Assembly (NCBI GenBank): GCA_030589715.1
Contig: JAUUVE010000071.1
Coordinates: forward strand, 1-8,508
Direction: 5' to 3'
Origin: Desulfobacteraceae bacterium
Lineage (GTDB): Bacteria > Desulfobacterota > DSM-4660 > Desulfatiglandales > Desulfatiglandaceae
Length of the DNA stretch: 8,508 nt
Shown: in pieces, positions 1-5,254 of the stretch
How the letters are laid out: every line of letters begins with the position of its first letter
Position numbering within the stretch: position 1 is the stretch's first letter
Translations under genes and position numbers: made by a program
The notes under the pieces: generated by a model
Told to the model about the DNA's origin: nothing
Database searches by the model: none
Seen by the model: only the letters and a program-made list of their open reading frames with translations

Positions 1-540
1 GGTAATGAACTGCTGTGAAATATGGTGGTAAGGGTTATAAACTACCGGCCGATTGATGAAATCACCTCTAAAGAGTCCTTCCTGTGTGTGGGGATGAAAT
101 CCAACGCGTATCTTAGCGCCGCTCAGAAATGAATAAATGCTACTTATTCTTGAAAACAACTCACAATCAATAACTGTATCGATTTGGATTCGGCGCAATC
201 TTATAAGTTCTAAAATACTGCTCGTAAGCAAGCCTGCGAAGGATGCATTACTCACTGTGAAAATATTATTTGATGGCACGACATCTACTACTTCCAGCAT
301 TTCCCTGTTTTGTTCAAGTAACAAAACGTAGATCGAGGATTCAGGATACTTGGCCTTAATGTGCTCAAACATGGGGCGTGCCAAAACAAGGCTCCCCATC
401 TCTGAAAGGAGTATGACCAGCAACTTTTGAGGCTTGATCTCGGAAACAAAATCTCTTTGCACCCTGGAAAATAAGGAGAATATCCAACAGATAAGTGTCC
501 CTGCCACTCGGTCTATTCTACGTTGAATGTCCAATTTCAT
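1..540 (-). CDS. Glycosyltransferase family 9 (LPS heptosyltransferase-like), N-terminal half, cut by window edge
   Basis: Reading the minus strand from ATG at 540-538 gives 180 uninterrupted codons to the window edge, about half of a usual family 9 enzyme. The family transfers heptose or related sugars from a nucleotide donor onto lipopolysaccharide or other surface glycans at the inner face of the inner membrane. The start MKLDIQRRIDRVAG is followed by a hydrophobic stretch (about residues 13-25). The first Rossmann strand and loop, KLLVILLSEMGSLVLARP, is at residues 39-56; then come VIDCELFSR (123-131) and the typical SGAKIRVGFH (140-149), ending in RPVVYNPYHH (164-173). An in-frame TAA lies two codons upstream, so ATG 540 is the first possible start. 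A GGAGG sequence (complement of 555-559) lies about 14 bases upstream, which is rather far. Heptosyltransferases usually have Asp in the first loop (LGD), where this protein has Ser50 (MGS). Family is secure; acceptor and sugar cannot be told. The gene diverges from serA. Confidence 0.85.
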   Translation of the reverse strand, partial: MKLDIQRRIDRVAGTLICWIFSLFSRVQRDFVSEIKPQKLLVILLSEMGSLVLARPMFEHIKAKYPESSIYVLLLEQNREMLEVVDVVPSNNIFTVSNASFAGLLTSSILELIRLRRIQIDTVIDCELFSRISSIYSFLSGAKIRVGFHPHTQEGLFRGDFINRPVVYNPYHHISQQFIT

Positions 541-554
541 TGGTTACCCTATGT

Positions 555-576
555 CCTCCGGAATTTTCGAGTCCGG
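555..576 (-). promoter_or_regulatory. Shine-Dalgarno of the glycosyltransferase inside a small inverted repeat
   Basis: On the minus strand CCGGA (complement of 572-576) can pair with TCCGG (complement of 558-562) across a 9-base loop. The last two bases of TCCGG are the first two of the GGAGG ribosome binding site (complement of 555-559). The hairpin could partly mask the site. Only five base pairs, so it may be chance. Confidence 0.3.
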
Positions 577-694
577 GTAAAGAGAACCGGTTTTCGACCC
601 GCTGTTACCTGTCTGCTTTCTGTGCTCCAAAATCACCCCATACAGCCCGTTCGCAGGAATCCGGCGAAGTCTAAAAATGTATATTTGCAGCGCC

Positions 695-720
695 TCAGAC
701 TGATGTCTGATTCTATATTT
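695..720 (+). terminator. Weak stem-loop followed by a T-rich tract
   Basis: TCAGAC (695-700), loop TGAT and GTCTGA (705-710) form a perfect 6-bp stem, followed on the plus strand by a T-rich tract (711-720). The stem is short and not GC-rich, and no plus-strand gene is seen upstream to terminate. On the minus strand it would lie in the 5' leader of the glycosyltransferase. Weak candidate. Confidence 0.2.
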
Positions 721-751
721 TAATTCTCCCCGCTGTGCAAGAGCAACCCCC

Positions 752-779
752 AAATTAGTTTTCTTTTAGCAATTGTCAA
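752..779 (-). promoter_or_regulatory. Candidate sigma-70 promoter for the glycosyltransferase
   Basis: The minus strand has a perfect -35 TTGACA (complement of 774-779) and, after 16 bases, TAATTT (complement of 752-757), a poor -10. A second possibility further down the minus strand is TTGCAC, 17 bases, TATAGA in the 710-740 region. Transcription would give a 5' leader of about 200 bases. Pattern match only. Confidence 0.25.
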
Positions 780-786
780 TAATGTT

Positions 787-876
787 CAAATTGAGGCAAG
801 GAAATCCTCAAGGGTTTCTCGCAGGCATTGACACATATATGCGGGTTGGTTTCTCCGATACACACGCAAATTGAGG
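787..876. repeat. Direct repeat CAAATTGAGG, two copies 80 bases apart
   Basis: Identical 10-mers lie at 787-796 and 867-876, start to start exactly 80 bases. A second pair, GGTTTCTC, lies at 813-820 and 848-855. The 10-mers could be sites for a regulator in the divergent spacer, but two copies prove little. Confidence 0.3.
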
Positions 877-982
877 ATAGTGGATCCCCCCTGGACACCC
901 GGGATGGATGCTGGCTCGGTAAGGAGCATGGGCCGTCTGATATTAATGGGTTTCACCTCATAACTAGCTGAAATCGCTATGG

Positions 983-1011
983 TTGACTTTTTGGTTTTTA
1001 TGGGCTAGATT
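983..1011 (+). promoter_or_regulatory. serA: Candidate sigma-70 promoter upstream of serA
   Basis: TTGACT (983-988), a 17-base spacer and TAGATT (1006-1011) match the -35/-10 consensus at 5 of 6 and 4 of 6 positions in an AT-rich stretch. A perfect TATAAT also occurs at 1071-1076 but with no good -35 at the right distance. Either would leave a 5' leader of roughly 300-370 bases before serA, containing the inverted 8-mer arrays and the foldable GC-rich segment. Confidence 0.35.
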
Positions 1012-1147
1012 TACCACTAAGATTTATTGCTATCTCAATGTGTTACCATTTTGGTTGCCGGAATACGGACTATAATTAAACGTCTCGGAAATTCTACAAC
1101 TTGATGAATTAATAGCGATTTTAGTGACGTTAGCCTACGTTGTCCGC

Positions 1148-1264
1148 ATGGAGTAATGGAGTGTCGGTCTCCGGCTCGAAGAGAGTATTGGGTAATAAGC
1201 GTGGAAAAATCATTTTTTTATTCCTTTTAACCCATCACTCCAGTACTCCATCACTCAAGTATTC
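1148..1264. repeat. Inverted 8-mer tandem arrays forming a possible large stem-loop
   Basis: The left arm 1148-1163 is two 8-mers, ATGGAGTA and ATGGAGTG. The right side 1233-1264 is four 8-mers, CATCACTC, CAGTACTC, CATCACTC and AAGTATTC. The left arm and 1236-1251 are complementary at 15 of 16 positions. Inside lie further complementary pieces: GGGT (near 1190) with ACCC (near 1231), and AAAAAT C ATTTTT around the T-run at 1212-1218. The whole could fold into one long imperfect hairpin or cruciform ahead of serA. Confidence 0.6.
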
Positions 1265-1328
1265 CAGCCTGGGGACCCGCCTCTCAGAGCTGAGGCTCCA
1301 CGGGCCGGAAGCCGAAAGGTGGGGAGTC
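1262..1328 (+). promoter_or_regulatory. GC-rich foldable segment in the serA leader; class unknown
   Basis: This GC-rich segment contrasts with the AT-rich DNA before it. It can form a CTCAG/CTGAG hairpin (about 1282-1293), a GGC/GCC hairpin with loop CGGAA just after, and CTCCAC pairing with GTGGGG around the second hairpin, with GAC/GTC possibly closing a three-way junction. It ends one base before the AGGAGG of the small ORF. I tried to match T-box, SAM, cobalamin, glycine, THF and other common riboswitches and found none of their conserved cores. Evidence is hand-drawn pairing only. Confidence 0.3.
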
Positions 1329-1340
1329 AGGAGGACAATT

Positions 1341-1376
1341 GTGAGCGAAGCGAACCAACTTGTTAAGGAGGCATAA
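1341..1376 (+). CDS. Possible 11-residue leader peptide before serA
   Basis: AGGAGG at 1329-1334 sits six bases before GTG 1341, an excellent translation start. The frame encodes MSEANQLVKEA and ends at TAA 1374-1376, only three bases before the serA ATG. The serA ribosome binding site (AAGGAGG, 1365-1371) lies inside its last codons, so translation of this ORF would pass over that site and could couple or gate serA translation. The ORF is in the same frame as serA but separated by the TAA. The peptide is not rich in serine or glycine, so a classic amino-acid attenuator is not evident. It might instead be the remnant of the end of a lost upstream gene. Confidence 0.35.
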   Translation: MSEANQLVKEA

Positions 1377-1379
1377 CTT

Positions 1380-2960
1380 ATGAAAGTTCTCGTAAGCGAC
1401 CCCCTGTCGGATGTGGGTATCAAGATATTCCAGGAGACTCCTGGCATTGACGTCCATGTGGATACCGGGCTTTCCCCGGAGGAATTGAAGGAGATTATGG
1501 GCCAGTACGACGGCCTGGCTATCCGCAGCGCCACAAAGGTTACGGCAGAGATTATCGAGGCCGCCGACAGCCTGAAGGTCATTGGTCGGGCGGGGATCGG
1601 ACTGGACAATGTGGACATCCCTGCTGCCAGTCAGAGGGGGATTGTGGTTATGAATACCCCTGAGGGGAATACTATCACAACGGCCGAACATACAATCGCC
1701 ATGATGCTGGCACTCTCAAGGAATATTCCCCAGGCCACGGTTTCCCTCAAGGACGGTAAATGGGAAAAGAAGAAGCTTCAGGGGCGAGAGGTCTTCAATA
1801 AGACACTGGGGCTTATCGGGATAGGACATATCGGCCGAATCGTGGCTGATAGGGCCAAGGGGATGAAGATGAAGGTAATTGTGTACGATCCCTACATGAA
1901 ACCCGAGACCGTTGAAAGGCTGGATTTCGAACCGGTTTCCTTTGAGGAACTGCTCCAGAGGGCGGACTACATTACTATCCATACACCGAAGACCGATGAG
2001 ACGGTCAATATGATCAACAGGGTAGCCATTTCCAAAATGAAGAAAGGGGCAATGGTAATCAACTGTGCCCGTGGGGGCATCGTCAATGAGAATGATCTCT
2101 ATGAAGCCGTGAAGTCGGGGCACCTTGGGGGCGCGGCCTTGGATGTCTTCGAGACAGAACCCCCTGGAAAGATAGACCTTATGGGGCTCTCAAATTTTGT
2201 CTGCACTCCCCACCTGGGGGCTTCGACCACCGAGGCCCAGGACAACGTGGCAAAGGATGTGGCCGAGCAGATCGTAGCCTATCTCCTTCACGGGACCGTA
2301 AAAAATGCAGTGAACGTCCCCAGTATAAGTGCAGAATTGATGACCACCCTAAGGCCTTTTGCCGTTCTGGTGGAGCGGATGGGCTCATTCCAGTCCCAGT
2401 TGGCTGACAGTGCCATAGTAGAGGCCCAGATTGACTATTCAGGGGGTGTAGCGGAATATGATGTGACCCCTTTGACCACGGCCATGTTGAAGGGGCTGCT
2501 CACCCCGATTTTAAGAGACGATGTTAACTTTGTAAACGCACCCCATATCGCCTCTGACCGGGGAATAAAGGTGGTGGAGTCCAAGAGCAAGACCTCTGAG
2601 GACTTCGCCAGTCTGGTCAAACTTACCGTAAAGACCTTAGAAGGCAAGAACATCATCTCAGGAACCATCTTTGGCAAGAACATGCCCAGGATTTTACGCA
2701 TCAATGACTTCTACCTGGAAGCGATGCCTGAAGGGCACAATCTCCTGATTCAGAATCAAGATAGCCCTGGAATTATTGGGAGTATCGCGACTACCCTTGG
2801 CAAGAACATGATTAATATCAGTCGGATGCAGGTGGGGGAAGAGAGGCAGAAAAAGCAGAACGTGATCTTGTTGACCACCAGCTCAATTGCTAGTGACGAA
2901 ATCCTTGAGGAGCTTCGCGGCCTTGCTAATGTTTATTCGGTAAGAAGAATAGAGTTGTAG
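1380..2960 (+). CDS. serA: D-3-phosphoglycerate dehydrogenase, long form with ACT domain
   Basis: This cytoplasmic enzyme oxidises 3-phosphoglycerate to 3-phosphohydroxypyruvate with NAD+, the first committed step of serine synthesis. The 526 residues match the long SerA form: substrate and nucleotide-binding domains (about 1-315), an intervening ASB-type domain (about 320-445) and a C-terminal ACT domain (about 452-526). Visible motifs are the NAD-binding GIGHIG (147-152) and Asp170 after the following strand, plus the Arg-Glu-His triad: Arg231 in CARGG, Glu260 in ETEP and His278 in PHLG. All key residues are present. ATG 1380 is chosen because AAGGAGG lies eight bases upstream and MKVLVSDPL is the standard start. 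The ACT domain in this family often mediates feedback inhibition by serine. DUF1844 and degP genes follow on the same strand; the upstream leader may add regulation. Confidence 0.97.
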   Translation: MKVLVSDPLSDVGIKIFQETPGIDVHVDTGLSPEELKEIMGQYDGLAIRSATKVTAEIIEAADSLKVIGRAGIGLDNVDIPAASQRGIVVMNTPEGNTITTAEHTIAMMLALSRNIPQATVSLKDGKWEKKKLQGREVFNKTLGLIGIGHIGRIVADRAKGMKMKVIVYDPYMKPETVERLDFEPVSFEELLQRADYITIHTPKTDETVNMINRVAISKMKKGAMVINCARGGIVNENDLYEAVKSGHLGGAALDVFETEPPGKIDLMGLSNFVCTPHLGASTTEAQDNVAKDVAEQIVAYLLHGTVKNAVNVPSISAELMTTLRPFAVLVERMGSFQSQLADSAIVEAQIDYSGGVAEYDVTPLTTAMLKGLLTPILRDDVNFVNAPHIASDRGIKVVESKSKTSEDFASLVKLTVKTLEGKNIISGTIFGKNMPRILRINDFYLEAMPEGHNLLIQNQDSPGIIGSIATTLGKNMINISRMQVGEERQKKQNVILLTTSSIASDEILEELRGLANVYSVRRIEL

Positions 2961-3007
2961 GGGTCGGGAGGTCGTAAAGACAGACACTATTGGTGAGGAG
3001 TGGAACT

Positions 3008-3406
3008 ATGGCTGAAGAAGAAAAAGGCTTTATTATCAAGGACAGGAGGTCTTTTGACGAAAAGGGAGAGCTGAAGGATAAAGAACCTCAGGAAGAGGAA
3101 AAGAGAGAAAAAGAGGAAACAAAGAAACAGGCTCCAAAGGAGGAGGCCGAGAGACCCCCGCTACCGGAGATCAATTTTACCTCCCTGGTTTTTAGTCTCA
3201 GTTCCTCTGCCCTCTTTCATTGTGGCGAGATCGATGACCCCCAGACAGGTGAAAGGAAGAAGGACCTGCCTCTTGCCAAACATGCCATCGATACCATCGC
3301 AATGTTGAAGGAGAAGACAGAGGGCAATCTTACAGAAGAAGAGCAAAAGTTTATGGACAATGTCTTGACAGACTTGAGGTGGCGTTATGTCAAGGCAAAA
3401 GAGTAG
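3008..3406 (+). CDS. DUF1844 family protein
   Basis: A 132-residue cytoplasmic protein of unknown function. Residues 1-50 are extremely charged (runs of Glu, Lys, Gln) and probably disordered or helical. Residues 54-131 carry the DUF1844 domain: PEINFTSLVFSLSSSALFH, then GEIDDPQTG (73-81), LPLAKHAIDTI (88-98), EKTEGNLTEEE (102-112) and LRWRYV (123-128). ATG 3008 is preferred over TTG 2990, which is in frame six codons earlier, because GAGGAG (2995-3000) is seven bases before ATG 3008. The gene starts 47 bases after serA and has its own ribosome binding site, so cotranscription is plausible. No signal peptide. The domain is a known conserved family in Desulfobacterota and some other bacteria, but its role is undefined. 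Confidence 0.88.
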   Translation: MAEEEKGFIIKDRRSFDEKGELKDKEPQEEEKREKEETKKQAPKEEAERPPLPEINFTSLVFSLSSSALFHCGEIDDPQTGERKKDLPLAKHAIDTIAMLKEKTEGNLTEEEQKFMDNVLTDLRWRYVKAKE

Positions 3407-3452
3407 GCTCCTTTTCCGTATGCGGTCCTGTCCAATTTTGAGTTGCCGTTCA

Positions 3453-3496
3453 CAGGTGCCAGGTGTCAAGGGTAAGCTGAAACCCGAGCCCCGAGC
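3453..3496. repeat. Two different short 7-mer tandem duplications in the DUF1844-degP spacer
   Basis: CAGGTGC/CAGGTGT (3453-3466) and CCCGAGC twice (3483-3496) are adjacent 7-base duplications in a 116-base spacer. They have the same 7-base period as the arrays at 4996-5211 but different sequences. No terminator hairpin or strong promoter was seen in this spacer. Confidence 0.5.
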
Positions 3497-3522
3497 CCTG
3501 TAACAATTTTGAGGAGGTTTTT

Positions 3523-4989
3523 ATGAGCGGAAAATCCACTAAAAAAGGTCAACCAGGCTTGGCCGGATGGGCTGTTTTCTCCCTTCTGGCCGTCATCATC
3601 TTTGCTATGTCGGTCAGCCATTCCACCCCAGTAGTTGCCCAAGGGACGCCTCTTTTGCCAAACGCCCCCGCCTCCTTTTCCCGGCTTATCAAGGAGGCGA
3701 GGCCCTCTGTGGTCAATATCAGCACGGTAAAGACCATCAAGGGCGGAATACAGGTCCCCCCCCATCCCTTTGGGGGCCCTTCAGGGCCCGGGGATCCGTT
3801 TCGGGACTTTTTTGATCGTTTTTTCAGGGACCGGTTGCCCAAGGACTTTAAGCAGAAGAGCCTTGGATCCGGCTTTATCATCGACAAACGGGGCTTCATT
3901 TTGACCAATAACCATGTGGTCGAAAAGACCGATAAGATCACCGTCAAGCTGGCAGATGATACGGAATTCGATGCCAAGATTATTGGCCGAGACCCCAAGA
4001 CCGATCTGGCCCTCATCCGAATTGAGACGGAACGCCCCTTAAAACCGCTTCCCCTGGGGGATTCGGATAAACTTGAGGTGGGTGACTGGGTGGTGGCCAT
4101 TGGGAATCCTTTTGGCCTGGGTAACACGGTCACAGCAGGTATTGTCAGTGCCAAGTACAGACGCATCGGGGCTGGGTCCTATGACAACTTCATCCAGACG
4201 GATGCCTCCATCAATCCGGGAAACAGTGGCGGCCCCCTCTTAAACACCGCCGGAGAGGTGATAGGGATCAATTCTGCCATATTCTCAAAGAGCGGTGGAA
4301 ATATAGGCATTGGATTCGCCATCCCCATTAACATGGCCAAGGACCTCTTGCCCCAGCTCAAAGAGGGAAAGGTGGTAAGGGGCTGGCTGGGCGTTATGAT
4401 CCAAGAAATCACCCCCGAGTTAAAGGGGAAGCTTAATTTGAAGGATGAAAAGGGCGCCTTGGTGGCGGATGTCACAAAGGACAGCCCTGCCCATAAGGCG
4501 GGGATCAAACGGGGGGATGTGATAGTTTCCTTTGATGGAAAAGAGATCAAGGAAATGAGGGAATTACCATATGTTGTGGGATCGACACCAGTAGGCAAAA
4601 AGGTGCCGGTAGAGGTGATCCGGAAGGGGGAGAAAAAGACCCTCCAGATCAAGATAGGTGAATTGAAAGAAGAGAAGAAGCCCGCTGAAGAGGGACAACC
4701 AAGACCCGAGCTGGGCATGACCGTTGAAGAGCTTACACCTCAAATGGCCCGAAATCTCGGCCTATCCGAAACCAGCGGGCTTGTTGTTGTGCGCGTTGAG
4801 AACAATTCACCGGCAGAGGAAGCTGGTGTCAGGAGCGGGGACATATTATTGGAGATAGACCAGGCCCCGGTGAAGGACCTTGAGGATTTCCACAAAAAGA
4901 TTCAGACCTATAAGAAGGGAGATACCATCCTCCTATTGATCAAGCGGGGAGGGGCTACCCTTTATCTGACACTGAAGGTCTCGGGATAG
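3523..4989 (+). CDS. Periplasmic serine endoprotease of the HtrA/DegP-DegQ family
   Basis: An exported ATP-independent protease and probable chaperone that degrades misfolded envelope proteins. The 488 residues begin with a signal peptide: Lys-rich start, hydrophobic core about 16-30, likely cleavage near VVAQ (37-40). The trypsin-like domain (about 50-280) has the complete triad: His131 in TNNHVV, Asp161 in DPKTDLAL and Ser235 in GNSGGP. The loop rich in Phe, Gly and Pro at 80-110 corresponds to the LA loop region. Two PDZ domains follow, about 286-378 and 396-486, joined by a Lys/Glu linker; length and layout fit DegP/DegQ rather than single-PDZ DegS. GAGGAGG (3511-3517) lies five bases before ATG 3523. 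In the Do family substrate binding to PDZ1 triggers assembly into active oligomers. DegP and DegQ cannot be separated from sequence alone, so no symbol is assigned. Confidence 0.95.
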   Translation: MSGKSTKKGQPGLAGWAVFSLLAVIIFAMSVSHSTPVVAQGTPLLPNAPASFSRLIKEARPSVVNISTVKTIKGGIQVPPHPFGGPSGPGDPFRDFFDRFFRDRLPKDFKQKSLGSGFIIDKRGFILTNNHVVEKTDKITVKLADDTEFDAKIIGRDPKTDLALIRIETERPLKPLPLGDSDKLEVGDWVVAIGNPFGLGNTVTAGIVSAKYRRIGAGSYDNFIQTDASINPGNSGGPLLNTAGEVIGINSAIFSKSGGNIGIGFAIPINMAKDLLPQLKEGKVVRGWLGVMIQEITPELKGKLNLKDEKGALVADVTKDSPAHKAGIKRGDVIVSFDGKEIKEMRELPYVVGSTPVGKKVPVEVIRKGEKKTLQIKIGELKEEKKPAEEGQPRPELGMTVEELTPQMARNLGLSETSGLVVVRVENNSPAEEAGVRSGDILLEIDQAPVKDLEDFHKKIQTYKKGDTILLLIKRGGATLYLTLKVSG

Positions 4990-4995
4990 GCATTG

Positions 4996-5211
4996 GATTG
5001 ATGATTGATGATTGAGAGATCTAATGTGAGAAGGCCTCTCCAACACCCCATGAGCGTTACAACCGTTACCGTTCCGGGATGCCAGGGATCAGTAAGGCTT
5101 CTCTCCAAGGCGTAGGCTCACCCTTACGGGCCGTAGGCTGAGCCATGGGAACTGTTTGCTAGAATTTATGAATAAAGTGCTCCTTTCCAAATCGTCAATC
5201 GTCAATCGTCG
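4996..5211. repeat. Pair of inverted 7-mer tandem arrays
   Basis: On the left, GATTGAT, GATTGAT, GATTGAG (4996-5016) are three tandem 7-mers. On the right, ATCGTCA, ATCGTCA, ATCGTCG (5191-5211) are three more; reverse-complemented, they read as GATTGAC units. The two arrays are thus inverted copies differing mainly by one T/C per unit, and in RNA that difference becomes a G-U wobble, so about 20 paired bases remain possible across a loop of about 175 bases. Confidence 0.7.
5157..5165 (+). promoter_or_regulatory. ispE: Candidate extended -10 promoter before ispE
   Basis: TGC followed by TAGAAT (5160-5165) matches an extended -10 element, about 90 bases before the ispE start. There is no good -35 at 15-18 bases upstream, as expected for some extended -10 promoters. 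It lies inside the element bounded by the 7-mer arrays. Pattern match only. Confidence 0.25.
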
Positions 5212-5254
5212 ATCCCTGGCCCAGACCTGGTCTTCCCGGATCTAGTGGTGTGAG

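Larger units (their letters stand above)
541..1379. other. Long divergent spacer between the glycosyltransferase and serA
   Basis: About 840 bases without a convincing large coding region on either strand; the short ORFs here have no recognisable protein features. It contains an AT-rich stretch (roughly 750-840 and 960-1120) suited to promoters, a hairpin at 695-710, a 10-base direct repeat (787-796 and 867-876), inverted 8-mer arrays (1148-1264), a GC-rich foldable stretch (about 1262-1328) and an 11-codon ORF (1341-1376). These are listed separately. Confidence 0.7.
4990..5254. other. Spacer between the HtrA protease and ispE
   Basis: This 265-base stretch has no credible gene. It is nearly filled by an element bounded by inverted 7-mer arrays (4996-5016 and 5191-5211). 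Inside are GGCTCA (5115-5120) and TGAGCC (5139-5144), which can pair, a repeated GTAGGCT, and a candidate extended -10 (5157-5165). No hairpin with a T-tract that would end degP transcription is obvious. Confidence 0.6.

Noticed and set aside
137..331. Plus-strand 64-codon ORF
   Set aside because: It is the opposite-strand shadow of the glycosyltransferase, whose minus-strand translation is clearly protein-like.
544..753. Minus-strand 69-codon ORF in the leader of the glycosyltransferase gene
   Set aside because: No recognisable domain and no good ribosome binding site; it covers the candidate promoter and leader region. Judged chance.
828..856. Plus-strand promoter from the perfect TTGACA at 828-833
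   Set aside because: At spacings of 16-18 bases only TTTCTC or TTCTCC-like sequences occur, which are not usable -10 elements.
1178..1330. T-box leader suggested by GAAGAGAGTATTGGG and AAAGGTGGGGAGTC
   Set aside because: The T-box antiterminator core (TGG followed by ACCGCG) is missing, no terminator follows, and the specifier arrangement could not be drawn.
1140..1376. Plus-strand ORF of 78 codons before serA
   Set aside because: Most of it runs through the 8-mer arrays and the folded leader and has no protein character; only its last 11 codons, behind their own AGGAGG, are kept as a candidate.
1235..2704. Minus-strand ORFs overlapping serA
   Set aside because: Opposite-strand shadows of a gene with complete SerA motifs.
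2990..3007. TTG 2990 as the start of the DUF1844 protein
   Set aside because: ATG 3008 has GAGGAG seven bases upstream, while the TTG has no ribosome binding site at proper distance.
3549..4718. Long minus-strand ORFs opposite the protease gene
   Set aside because: Shadows of a plus-strand gene with signal peptide, full catalytic triad and two PDZ domains.
4996..5211. CRISPR array
   Set aside because: The units are 7-mers in direct contact with no spacers of 25-40 bases, and there are no cas genes.
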